From: Neoceratodus forsteri
Lineage: Eukaryota > Chordata > Ceratodontiformes > Ceratodontidae
NCBI GenBank assembly: GCA_016271365.2
Contig: CM028131.1
Coordinates: forward strand, 282,842,001-282,906,000
Length of the DNA stretch: 64,000 nucleotides
Direction of reading: 5' to 3'
The notes below the pieces were generated by a model. The model did no database searches and had not been told where the DNA came from. It saw only the letters and a program-made list of their open reading frames with translations. Of the stretch, positions 34,318-44,080 are shown in pieces; position 1 is the stretch's first letter; the number at the start of each line of letters is the position of its first letter. The position numbers and the translations under genes were made by a program.

Positions 34318-34467
34318 CATCTATTAAGAAAAGCTATGCTTCAAATGGAAAAGTTTTTTTCCATTTTGGTATTCAACTAGGAAATCGTACCAGCACACGC
34401 TGGGGTCCCAGCTGTGCTTGATTATTTTCCTATATACATTCATTGGACTTGCAGTCCAGCACCTTTC
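34318..34467 (+). pseudogene. DIRS copy C recombinase, middle piece
   Basis: This continues the codons after the LTR: KKSYASNGK, then in another frame VPAVLDYF...IHWTCSPAPF, aligned with VVLDYLTHLHSQGLQPSSPK of copy B. It ends exactly at cctTTC, where copy D inserts. The continuation is at 39,908. Confidence 0.8.
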
Positions 34468-35024
34468 AAACAACTTGAAGTCTTGATGTGTTCTGGCAAG
34501 TGCAGTTAGCCCCAGCCTTTAAACTACCCCGGAGAACAAAGGGGTAACCTTTCTATGCAGAGCATAGAATGCTGAGCTCGAGCTCGGTTGATGTCTCTGT
34601 CTGTTTCCCTTTGAATGTTAACCATCAGATTCTTTACTCTGCATTACTGAACAGTCGCTCCGGAGATTTCTCCTGCAGCTCGGTTCGAAAGTCGGTTTAA
34701 GTGTCGTTTTTTTGTCGGTTTCTAACCGAAAAAAGTTTCCCGCATAACTTGGTTCAGTCTCTGTCTGTGGTATCGTGGGTACTAGATAGTTTTTTTACTG
34801 TGTTTCTGTGTGGAACTTGTAAAAAGTGTGAATCAGTTCAGCCGAACAGATCATTTGTTTAATTCTTGTGTAAATTTTAGTGTGTGGTTACCGGTTCTTA
34901 TCGGTTCTAAAAAAAACATGTTTTTAAATGTTTTTTCCAAGACCCATGACACGGTTAGGAACCAATAAGGGAGTCTTGCCTGGCGGTTGCAAAAAAAAGG
35001 GTAAGTTTGGTTAGGTTTCCCATG

Positions 35025-36582
35025 TCTGAGAAACCCAAGAAAAAAACTGGGCCCACTGGGTTTCAACACTGCAGTGAGCATGGGGAGGTCTTTGCTAAGG
35101 CCGATCCCCACACCACCTGTGTTTATTGTCTGGGGTCTGACCACCTCGATTCAGACTGCCAAATTTGCAAGAATTTTCCAAAATCTTCCCTAGAAAAGAG
35201 ATTAGGTAGACTGAGGGAAAAGGAGGCCAAGAAGTCCGCTGACCCGGATGGCCAGCCCGGTTCGGTTCCGACTGAACCAGAAGGAGTGCCCTCTGACCAG
35301 GGCAAAACTTCTTCGGGCAAAAGGAGAGACGATCCCGAGGGGTCAGTTCCTACAAAAAGAAAGCGCAAAGAAAAATTGTCCAGTTCAGATTCATGAAGTC
35401 CATGTTCCGACTGCCGAAGAAATAGCCAGAGCGATTCAGATTGTGGAATCGCTTTGCCCGGTTCTGACCGAACTGGCACCTTTTGGCAGGGGCTCTGTTC
35501 GGTCAGTTCCCCCGGTTCACGATTATACTTTGGAAGAATTTTATGAACCGGAGTTTGAGAAGGAAGGGGAGTTTGATGATGATGGTGATGCTGAAAGTCT
35601 AGATGCGCCTGTGGAACCAGACATCTCCCCAGACAGACCTTCAGGTGTATCCCCTCCTAGGCTTTCTGAGTCCCCTTCCCACTTTATGTTCTACGGAAAG
35701 GTGGCTAAGACCCTCCAACTTCCTATGGAAGAGGCAATGGAGGATCAGGAGGAGCCTTATTATGTAGAAATGATGGACATCCCAGAGTCCAGGAGACTGT
35801 CTGTTCCCCTCCACAAATCTTTTGGGAAACAGACACAAAAAATTCTGAAGTCTCCCAATTCTATACCTCCTGTGGACAGAAGAATGGACAAGAGGTATAC
35901 ACTCTCAGACTCAGAAACAGAGTTTTTATATCACCAATGCAGTCATGTTGGGGTTGTGCAGGCTGCTGCCTGTGATAAGGCAAGCATTCCCTTGGCTTCA
36001 CAACCCCCAGACAAAGACTCTAGGAAGGTTGATGCCATGGCAAAAAAGCTGTACATGGCATCTTCCCTGGGACTCAGACAGGCGAATTATATGGCCTATA
36101 CAGCCAGGTACCAGAAGTCCAGGTGGGACACTGTACTGGCACTGGCTAAACAGGCCTCCCCCCAGCTAGCCAAGGAGCTGGAGGCAGTGGCTGCAGATGG
36201 GATTGAGGCATCTAAAGTTCAGTTTCATGCTGCTGTAGACTCTAATGATGTGTCATCAAGAGTTATGACATCTGTGCCTCTTCGGAGAATGGCTTGGCTC
36301 AGATGTACTAGCCTCTCACAGGATACCCAGGCTAAAGCCATGGATTTTCCTGTAGTGGGTAATTCTTTGTTTGGGGAGCAGACAGAGAATTACATGAAGA
36401 AAATGGACGAGTACAGGACCACATACAGGAGTGCTCAGGCCAAGGAGAGGCAGAGGCAACTCCTCAAAGGCAGCAGTCTAGGGGCGGGGGCAGGCCTTTT
36501 CAAAGGCCTTTTTACCAAGCACAGGCCTCTTCTTCCTTTTCACAGAGGGGGTTCTTCAGAGGGAGAGGCAGAAGGGGGATGA
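35025..36582 (+). pseudogene. DIRS copy D gag-like ORF (one frameshift)
   Basis: It starts MSEKPKKKTGPTGFQHCSEH and includes a Cys cluster (CVYCLGSDHLDSDCQICKNF), then a charged linker. That frame ends at TGA 35,394-35,396, while the frame open from 35,248 carries VPTAEEIARAIQIVESLCPV onward, so the switch needed is near 35,370-35,395. The second half has MEEAMEDQEEPYYVEMMDIP, PPDKDSRKVDAMAKKLYMAS, QFHAAVDSNDVSSRVM and FPVVGNSLFGEQTENYMKKM. The C-terminus is Arg/Gly-rich as in other copies. The frame change may be a mutation, since copies A and B break elsewhere. Confidence 0.85.
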
Positions 36583-36659
36583 GCAGGGCTGAATCCACTC
36601 CTCAGCCTAAAGCCCCTGCCAAGCAGACACCCTAATGGGCCTTCCCAGATCGACTCTCC

Positions 36660-38155
36660 TATTCCAGTAGGGGGCAGACTGGCTTACCTTGTCCAGGACT
36701 GGATGTCTATTACATCAGACAAGCGGGTCCTGGAAGTGGCAAGCCAGGGACTGGTTCTCAGCTTCAAGAAATTTCCAAAGATGAGAGCCAGATCTTTTCC
36801 ACCTGCAAATCTCTCGGAAACTCTTGCCCTAGAGGCAGAGGTTTCTTCTCTTCTGGCCTTAAGAGCCATAGAGAGAGTACCTACCCTACACTGGGGCAAA
36901 GTACTGTACTCCAGGTACTTCCTGACCCCAAAAAATACAGGGGAGTAGCGACCCATCCTAGACCTAAGATATCTAAACAAACATCTTTTAAAACCAAAGT
37001 TCAGGATGGTAACTCTGGGAATAATCCTTCCCTCTCTAAGGCCAGGAGACTGGTTAGCCTCCCTGGACCTCAAAGATGCCTACTTTCACATTCCCATCAG
37101 GTGCTTCCACTGAAAGTACCTCAGGTTCGAGTTGCCCTCAGGTCACTATCAGTTCAGAGCAATACCCTTTGGCCTAACCTCAGCCCCAAGGGTTTTCACA
37201 AAGTGCCTGGCGGTAGTAGTTGCCTTTCTAAGAAGGCAAAAGATTTCCATTTTTCCATGTCTGGACAATTGACTAATAGTGGGCCAGTCTCCAGACCAAG
37301 TCAAGTCTCACCTGCAAGTGACCCAGCAAGTGCTCACTTCTCTAGGATTTCTTCTCAACTTTCCCAAGTCAGTTCTCGAACCAGTCCAGCTTCTTACCTT
37401 TATAGGGGCAGAACTGGACACAGTGGCAGGATCAGGACAATTTAAGACAAGGTGTTCCTTTTGCCACTCAGCCTTGTTCAGTGGTCCTTACCACGGACGC
37501 TTCTCTTCTGGGCTGGGGAGCCCATCTGGGGGCCCTCACTGCTCAGGGGCTGTGGTCCCCCCAAGAATCCCTTCTCCATATCAATCTCATAGAGCTCAGG
37601 GCAGTTTTTCTGGCCCTGAAAGCTTTCTCTCAATCAGTACAGAACAAGGTGGTTCAGGTCAGAATGGACAACACCACCACCATGTGGTACATCAACAAGC
37701 AGGGAGGCACTCGGTCCACGGCCTTTTGTGCACGAAGCCATGAAATTGTGGTCCCTGGCTTATTCCCTTGAAACCTCTCTGGTAGCAGTTCACCTTCCAG
37801 GGAAGGACAATGTGCTAGCAGATGCACTGAGCAGGATCTCTCAGGGCCATCACGAATGGTCCCTGGACTCTCAAGTGTTGAAAGTGATTTTTTCAAGGTG
37901 GGGCACTCCAGGGATAGATCTCTTTGCAGCCCCAGACAATAACCAGCTCCCTCTCTTTTGTTGCAGACCTCCAGTCTTGGGCTCAGTCCTCCTGGATGCC
38001 CTGATTCTGAATTGGGAAGGGAAGTTTCTGTATGTCTTCTCTCCCTTCCCACTCCTATTCATAGTTTTAGTCAAAATAAGGTCTCAACCTTGCAAAGTGA
38101 TTCTGATTGCTCCAGATTGGGCCAGACAGCCCTGGTACCCCTGTTACTGTCCCTA
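36660..38155 (+). pseudogene. DIRS copy D RT/RNase H/methyltransferase-like ORF (stops in RT)
   Basis: In order: GRLAYLVQDWMSITSDKRVL; LHWGKVLYSRYFLTPKNTGE followed by TAG where a Trp is expected (G-E-W-R-P); DWLASLDLKDAYFHIPIRCF (motif A); GHYQFRAIPFGLTSAPRVFT (motif B); and the catalytic site as FPCLDN, then TGA, where YxDDW is expected. RNase H: VVLTTDASLLGWGAH, LIELRAVFLALKAFSQ, VRMDNTTTMWYINKQGGT. Then PGKDNVLADALSRISQGHHE and RWGTPGIDLFAAPDNNQLPL, the W-x-T-P and D-L-F-A..N signature of the DIRS methyltransferase-like (DAM-type) domain, ending APDWARQPWYP. Other stops lie near 37,110 (a TGA). Confidence 0.88.
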
Positions 38156-39345
38156 GCAGTCCATCTTCCCCTGTCTCTTCCAAGGAATTACAGCCTGTTA
38201 ACATCCTCTCAGGGGAGGATTTGGTACCCCAATCTCTAGTCTCTCAATCTCAAGGCATGGCTCTTGAAGAGTTAGAGTTTGCAGATCTGCATCTTTCCCA
38301 AGGGGTTCTGCATATTCTCAAAGCTTCTCGGAAGCTGTCCACCAGAAAGACCTATAACTCCAAATGGAAGAGATTCCGCATTTGGTGTTCTAAGAAGCAT
38401 ATTTCTCCAGATACTGCTGGTTTGCCTACTGTTCTGGATTATATGGTCCATCTTAATGGCCTAGGCCTCAGGCCAGCTACTCTTAAGGTACACTTGTCAG
38501 CTGTTTCTGCATTTCTGTCTGTGGGGAAGTCTTCCTCACTATCTTCTCACCCTGTGTTCTATAAATTCTTTCAAGGATTGCTTCACAGCAATCCTCCTTT
38601 TAGAGACCCTGCCCCTGCCTGGGATTTGAATGTTTGCATTGCTCAACTTATGCAACCCCCTTTTGAGCCTATGTTCTCAGCAGAGCTTAAGTACTTGACT
38701 TGGAAAACTGTGTTCTTGGTAGACATTACCTCTGCCAGGCGTATCAGTGAATTGCAAGCCCTGTCAGTGGAACCTGATTTTATCTCCTTTCACAGGGATA
38801 AAGTGGTCCTTAGAACCAATAGAAGGTTCTTTCCCAAAGTGGTTTCAGACTTCCATTTAAACCAGTCTGTGTCTCTTCCTGTTTTCTTCACTGATCATTC
38901 TTCCTCAGGAGAGAGGAGGCTACACAGTTTAGATGTTAAAAGAGCCCTTAGTTACTACATCGAGCGTACCAAGGGTCACAGGTTTGACTCCCTCCAGTTG
39001 TTCCTCACTTATGGAGAAGAAGGAAAGGGCAAACCTGCCACCAAGAGATCTGTTGCCAGGTGGATCGTGTCTTGTATACAATTCTGCTATGAAAAACTGG
39101 GAAAAACTCCACCCTCAGGCCTGAGGGCTCATTCCACAAGAGGTACAACTGCTTCCCTGGCTGCTTCCAGGGATATCCCTCTCTTAGAAATTTGTCAAGC
39201 AGCCACCTGGAAAACAGTCCATACCTTTACGAAGCATTACTCTCTGGATATCCAGGCTAGGAGTGATGCTCGTTTGGCACAGCAGTACTTCAGAGCCTAT
39301 TTCAAAGTAGGTTCTGTCCTCCTCCATGGAGGTACTGCTTGGTAG
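38107..39345 (+). CDS. DIRS copy D tyrosine recombinase, intact frame
   Basis: An uninterrupted 412-codon frame. The recombinase similarity begins near residue 55 (LEELEFADLHLSQGVLHILK), after a region that overlaps the end of the previous ORF in another frame, so the natural start could be internal. The SAM-like DNA-binding region (KTYNSKWKRFRIWCSKKHIS, VLDYMVHLNGLGLRPATLKV) is followed by the catalytic domain: FLVDITSARRISELQALS (Arg I), FHRDKVVLRTN, RAHSTRGTTASLAASRDIPL (His-x-x-Arg), and KTVHTFTKHYSLDIQARSDA (nucleophile Tyr region). All four expected catalytic positions are visible. In DIRS elements this protein integrates a circular DNA copy without making long target duplications. Expression is not shown. 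Confidence 0.9.
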   Translation: MLQIGPDSPGTPVTVPSSPSSPVSSKELQPVNILSGEDLVPQSLVSQSQGMALEELEFADLHLSQGVLHILKASRKLSTRKTYNSKWKRFRIWCSKKHISPDTAGLPTVLDYMVHLNGLGLRPATLKVHLSAVSAFLSVGKSSSLSSHPVFYKFFQGLLHSNPPFRDPAPAWDLNVCIAQLMQPPFEPMFSAELKYLTWKTVFLVDITSARRISELQALSVEPDFISFHRDKVVLRTNRRFFPKVVSDFHLNQSVSLPVFFTDHSSSGERRLHSLDVKRALSYYIERTKGHRFDSLQLFLTYGEEGKGKPATKRSVARWIVSCIQFCYEKLGKTPPSGLRAHSTRGTTASLAASRDIPLLEICQAATWKTVHTFTKHYSLDIQARSDARLAQQYFRAYFKVGSVLLHGGTAW

Positions 39346-39450
39346 TTCTGCACTTGTCAGAATACAGCAAGACTTCAAGTTGTTTGAAGAAAAAATTACT
39401 CACCTTAGTAATTATGTTTCTTCTATTAGAGTCTTGCTGTATTCTGAGTT
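39345..39450 (+). repeat. DIRS copy D internal complementary region (circle junction)
   Basis: cagaatacagcaagacttca and agttg are the complement of the left end, then TTTGAAG, then aaaaaattactcaccttagt and agagtcttgctgtattctga are the complement of the right end. The junction TTTGAA contains the complement of the TTC found at integration sites. Confidence 0.85.
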
Positions 39451-39907
39451 CCCTTCCTGCCTTCCCTCTCAGAACCTGGTTTTGGGAAGTGGGTGGGCAG
39501 GTGCAATGTTGCATCTCAGGGGTGCTCTTTTTACACCCTCTTTTGTGTGGGTGTTTATTTTGTTATATTCCTATTTGATTTGGGTTTTGAGTTTTGGGTT
39601 TTCTGACTTGAGTCTTCTTTTGATAGTCCAAAACTTTTTGTTGCCAGTTGGCTATTAAAAATTTTGTTTTACAATTTCCACATAGAATTCTATTTGAGTG
39701 TTGCTCGTAAGAATCTGACGGTTAGTGTTCAGAGGGAAACAGACAGAGACATCAACCGAGCTTGAGCTCAGCATTCTATGCTCTGCATAGAAAGGTTAAC
39801 CCTTTGTTCTCCAGGGCAGTTCAAAGGCTGGGGCTAACTGCATTTGTCAGAATACAGCAAGACTCCAATAGAAGAAACATAATTACTAATGTGAATAATT
39901 TTTTCTG

Positions 39908-40890
39908 AAGTTCCACCTGTCTGTAGCATCAGCCTGCATATCAGCTAGACAAAATGTTTCAAATCGCTCCAGATCCTATTTCCAAAAGGCTGTTTAAGGG
40001 CTTCACCCATAACTGTACAGGCTGGTGTCCCAGCTGTGCTGTACTATCTTACCTATTGCATTTACTGGACTCATAGCCCAGTACCTTAAAAGCATATACT
40101 TACATTTCACTGGACAGAATTGTTCTCTATTTCACTGTCCTCAGACCCTGTCTTCAAAAGGTTTCATAAAGGCCTATCCCATTTGCACACACCCTCACAG
40201 GGAACTGGTGCCAGCATGGTACCTTAATGTGTGTATGGTTGGGCTCATGGGTTCCCCTTTTGAGCCTATGTTTTCAGTTTGTTTGAGATATGTCACATGA
40301 AAATTTTTTCCTTATGGTAATGACTTCTGCCAGAGCAATCAGTGAGCTCCAGTCTCACTGTATTGAACATGACTACATTTCATTCCACAGAGACAAAGTG
40401 GTCCTGAAAACAAATAGGAAGTTTCTTCCTAAAATGTTTTTTAATTTCCATTTGAACCAAACCATTTCCGTACCTTTCTTTTCACTGAACACTTTGGTTC
40501 AACTGAAAGGAGTCTTTATAGTTTGGACATCAAAGAGCTCTTAGGTACTACTTGACAGCCACTACAGTCCATAGGCAGGACAGGAAACAGCTGTTCCTGA
40601 CCTATGAAATGTGGGAAAGGGTAATCCAGCATCAAAAGGTCCATTTTTTGCTGGATAGTATTCAGTTTTTTCTGTTACTCTAAAGCTGGAAAAGGCCACT
40701 CTACAGGGGGCACAGCAGTTACCATAGCAGCTGTGGGGGATGTCCCTATGGTGGACATCTGTAAAGCAACTACCTACGAACAGTACACACCTTTATGAAG
40801 CACTATAACCTGGATGCTCAATCCAGGGATGATGCTAGGTTTGGCACAGCAGTCCTGCAGAGTCTTTCCAAAATAAAGTCCTGTGCCCAC
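39908..40890 (+). pseudogene. DIRS copy C recombinase, C-terminal piece
   Basis: Resumes after copy D with VHLSVASACIS-like codons, then KGFIKAYPICTHPHRELVPA and WYLNVCMVGLMGSPFEPMFS. After a frameshift it gives LMVMTSARAISELQSHCIEH and FHRDKVVLKTNRKFLPKM. The ARR box is altered to ARA, losing the first catalytic Arg. The end has TFMKHYNLDAQSRDDARFGT. It is dead through frameshifts and substitutions. Confidence 0.85.
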
Positions 40891-40904
40891 CTCCAGTGGT
40901 ACTG

Positions 40905-41015
40905 CTTTAGTAGTCTGCATAAAATTATGAATTACCTGAGTATTACTGGGGTTAGAAGAAAAAATCACTTACCATAGTAATCTTGTTTCTTCCCAGTGGT
41001 ACTCAGGTAATTCAT
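40905..41015 (+). repeat. DIRS copy C internal complementary region (circle junction)
   Basis: gaattacctgagtattactg and gggtta (complement of the left end) meet gaagaaaaaatcacttacca through cagtggtactcaggtaattc (complement of the right end). Both halves match the terminal repeats at 25,788 and 41,521 almost exactly. Confidence 0.85.
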
Positions 41016-41567
41016 AACTCCCACCCTACCTCCCCTTCCAGAAATTTTTAGCCTCTGCACTCCAGTATACTGTGCTCTCAGGGGTATAAATGCCATTTCT
41101 GGCACATATGTTGTGATTGTGTTCACTGTTGTTATTCACCCTTGTCAGGTGATTCTGACATTCAGGGGTATTCTTTTATATGCTATGCCCTCCTGTTGGA
41201 GGCCTTTCTGAGTGTTAAAGGAGTTCCTACTATAATTATTATTTTTATTATTATTATTATTATTTTCAGTATTGTGATTATTGTTACACTTAGTCCTCAT
41301 GGGCCTGTCTTTCCAGGCTTCTAGGAAATCTGAGGGGTTTAGAGCAAAGGCAGTTAGTAGAATGCAACATTTGAAAAGTGGCTCATGCAAAAGATTCCAT
41401 TATTTGCATATGTTCCATCTCTCCGGGCAGTTATGCTTAGAAGGCTTACTGCATAAAGTTATGAATTACCTGAGTATCACTGGGAAGAAACAAGATTACT
41501 ATGGTAAGTAATTTTTTCTTCCCTCCCTTCCTCCCCTTCCAGAACTTCAGCCTCTGCACTCCGCATG
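41016..41567 (+). repeat. DIRS copy C 3' spacer and right terminal repeat, then copy B spacer
   Basis: Non-coding 3' part of copy C with an ATT microsatellite (about 41,232-41,265). The terminal inverted repeat (about 41,320-41,521) follows. From 41,522 the text (cctcccttcctccccttcca, then gcctctgcactcc) is copy B's own spacer, matching the equivalent spacer of copy C at 41,027-41,070. This is what places copy C inside copy B. Confidence 0.82.
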
Positions 41568-43669
41568 CTGGTGCCCCCAAGCCATGTTGTTTTGTTGCAT
41601 ATTCCTAAGTGCCTTAACTCCTCCCTTACTGATCTTAACCCTGTCCTCCCGAGTAACTTTTTCGACCCTACTCACAACCCACCGCCTTCAGATCCACAGT
41701 GCCCCCAGTTCTACCTATGCAAGGTATCCATTCGGGAAGCCAAACCACTCCTGCTTAAAGCACTAAAAAGCACCAGTCCTAGCAGTGACCCCCTGGACCC
41801 AAAAATACTCCAGCTGGTCCTGGATGAGGTCCTCATCCCACTTACAGAACTGCTGAACCGAGCCCTCTGTCTGGGGCAATTCCCCACAGCATGGAAAACT
41901 GCAACAGTCACACCTATCCACAAAGGTGGTGACCGATCCGCCCCCAGTAACTATCGGCCAATTTCCATTCTCCCCCAAAGCCTTAGAAAAAGTGGTGGCC
42001 ACCCAACTCATGGAATATCTAGCAAAATATAACATCCTGTGTCCAGAACAGCATGGCTTCCACACTGGTCACAGTACAGGCACAGCTTTAATGGAGTTCT
42101 CCAACTTCCTACATGCCTCCCTGGACCACGGCTCCCTAGTTGGGGCAGTGTACATTGACCTCTCTAAGGCCTTTGACACTGTCTCCCACCCACTCCCGCT
42201 AAATGCCCTCAACCATACAGGTTTCTCTGCTGGCCCCCTCTCCTGGTGTGCGAGCTACCTATCAGCCCATTCCCAGCATGTCAAAATCAATGGGGTGCTC
42301 TCAGAGACCTGTTCCATCCGCTCAGGAGTTCCCTAGGGCTCTATCCTGGGCCCACTACTCTTTAGCTTGTACCTGAACACCCTGCCTAGCGCCTGTTCTG
42401 GCAATATTCTGCTATATGCTGACGAAGCCGTGATTTATGCAGCTCACAAAAATCTCACCTCCCTCCAAGACTCCCTCCAGCACTCTTTCAATGATGCTGA
42501 GAATTGGTTTAAGAAGAGCAGACTAATAATTAACCTCAAAAAAACTAAGGCAATGGTCTTTACCTACCCCCAGAACAAAGCCAGCAAAAGTCCCCTTCAA
42601 ATCTTCCCGAGCACTTGTCAACCACTCGAACAAGTTTTCTTGTACAAATACCTTGGAATCACATTTGACTCGGCCCTCACCTTTCATGCCCACATTACTG
42701 CCCTTGCTTCTGCTGCAAACGTGCACCTTGGCATCCTTTACCAGCACAAGGACTGCCTCCCACCTGATGCCCTCAGGCTCACCATCACGTCCGCAGTAAT
42801 GTCCCTTATTGATTACGGCCTCCCAGTATATGGTGCTGCTGACTCCACTGCCCTCAGCAAGATTAGACTGATGCTAAATAAGGCTTGCAGGCTACTGACC
42901 AGTGCCTCCAGACTCACCCACACCTGTCAACTCTAGGACATGGCCAAACTCCTAAACCTCAATGAATGCATCTGCTACCAAACTGGCCTGCTAACCAAGA
43001 AAATCCTACTTGGGCTCTCCCCTCCCCCCCCCCGGGGTGTCTGCCTCCATACAATTTACACACTCCAGTCACCACCTGAATTTCGGACAAGGTCACTCTA
43101 CTAGTGCCCAGAACTAGGACCTCCCGGGCTCAGATGTCATTCAGCTACAGAGCCCCTGCCTGGTTCAACTCACTCCCCACAGCCATTTCCAACACCGCCA
43201 AAATTGCCGCCTTCAAAACTGCCTAACAAGACCTGCTGTTCAACACCCGCTGCTGCACCTGTCACTAAAAGATACTCTGCTGTTTCTCAGGCACTATTGA
43301 CATGGCCCACTGGGCTGAACACCCACCCACCCAACCCCACCCCGGCCCTCCCTCCTCTGCCAGTACCTGCTGGTACTACTTGAAATGTTTATTTATCTAC
43401 ACATGTGTTCAAGCAATTGTATGTAATACTATGTATCTCTGTTCATGCAACCTATGTAATACTGTGTTGACTCTGTGTGTCTGTATTCTGTAAACATGTA
43501 AAAATCTGTTACTCTGTCTTGACTGTACTCTGTAAACTACGTTAACCATGTGTGTACTCTGTAAACTACGTTAACCATGTGTGTCCTCTCTGTGACGAGG
43601 TACCTTTGTAAATGATCCGCTGGCTCTAAGGTTGTAAATCCGATTATATAATAAATAAAAAAAAAAAAA
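41568..43669 (+). mobile_element. Jockey-superfamily LINE (CR1/Rex1/L2-like), 5'-truncated, in DIRS copy B
   Basis: The frame 41,565-42,032 has VSIREAKPLLLKALKSTSPS, NRALCLGQFPTAWKTATVTP and IHKGGDRSAPSNYRPISIL. A single-base slip then leads to 41,926-42,336 (EQHGFHTGHSTGTALMEFSN, VYIDLSKAFDTVSHP, SIRSGVP, then TAG where Q is expected). Frame 42,367-42,936 holds LLYADEAVIYAAHKNLTSLQ, where the YADD box reads YADE, and FLYKYLGITFDSALTFHAHI. The 3' end is an A-rich tail after aataaa near 43,650. It is a different LINE family from the tail-sharing CR1/L2 copies elsewhere in the window. Confidence 0.85.
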
Positions 43670-44080
43670 ATATTCTCTGCTTTTAATCATTTTAAAACGG
43701 ATTTTTTCAATGTGTTCTCCCTTTGGAGTTTTCTTTGATGTGGTTTGGTCAAATGTTATTATTCTCCTCCTTTTGGAGTTTTTTTCTGTTAAATTCCAGC
43801 TTTAATTAGGGGTAACCCCTCCTTTTGTTTAGAAAATGTTAAAGTTACATTAGTCTCCTAATGCCTGACTTCCAGGCTTCTCACAAATCTGAAGAGGTTA
43901 GAACACTACAGTTGGTAGAGGCAGTATTTGAAAGATGCTCATGTGCAAAGAATTCTACTTTATTTGCATATGTTCCACCTCTCCGGGCAGCCCAATCCTC
44001 CAGGCTTACTGCATAAAGTTATGAATATCTGAGCATCACTGGGAAGAAAGAAGATTACTATGGTAAGTAATTTTTCCTTC
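43670..44080 (+). repeat. DIRS copy B spacer and right terminal repeat
   Basis: AT-rich spacer after the LINE poly(A), with a partly repeated 'tccttttggagtttt' motif, then the right inverted terminal repeat of copy B (about 43,885-44,077) ending in TTC. It pairs with 21,259-21,440. Confidence 0.8.

Larger units (their letters stand above)
34468..39907 (+). mobile_element. DIRS retrotransposon copy D (innermost, full length, about 5.44 kb)
   Basis: The left end follows TTC (34465-34467) and begins aaacaacttgaagtcttg. Terminal inverted repeats are about 170-210 bp: 34,468-34,645 against 39,697-39,907, including ttctatgcagagcatagaat and its complement. The internal complementary region at 39,345-39,450 joins the complements of both ends. 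It disrupts copy C's recombinase, which resumes at aagttccacctgtc. Gag-like, RT/RNase H/methyltransferase-like and recombinase frames are all present. The recombinase frame is intact and the others carry a handful of stops, so this is the youngest DIRS here. Confidence 0.93.
25788..41521 (+). mobile_element. DIRS retrotransposon copy C (third level)
   Basis: Flanked by TTC (25785-25787) and TTC (41519-41521). The left terminal repeat (taaccccagtaatactcagg to about 25,965) and the right one (about 41,320-41,521) are near-perfect inverses, for example ctaactgcctttgctctaaa against tttagagcaaaggcagttag. It is interrupted by an unassigned insertion (27,055-28,807), a LINE (31,000-32,513), a solo LTR (32,737-34,317) and DIRS copy D (34,468-39,907). 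Without them it is about 5.0 kb. Confidence 0.88.
21259..44080 (+). mobile_element. DIRS retrotransposon copy B (second level)
   Basis: It is bounded by TTC on both sides (21256-21258 and 44078-44080). The left terminal repeat (taaccccagtaatgctcagg onward, about 21,259-21,440) is the inverse of 43,885-44,077, for example ctgtagtgttctaacctctt on the left and its complement near 43,893 on the right. The interior is split by copy C between 25,787 and 41,522, and by a LINE at 41,568-43,669. Excluding insertions it is about 5.0 kb. Part of its RT is deleted. Confidence 0.88.

Noticed and set aside
41232..41265. ATT run as a structured repeat
   Set aside because: Ordinary microsatellite within the DIRS copy C spacer.
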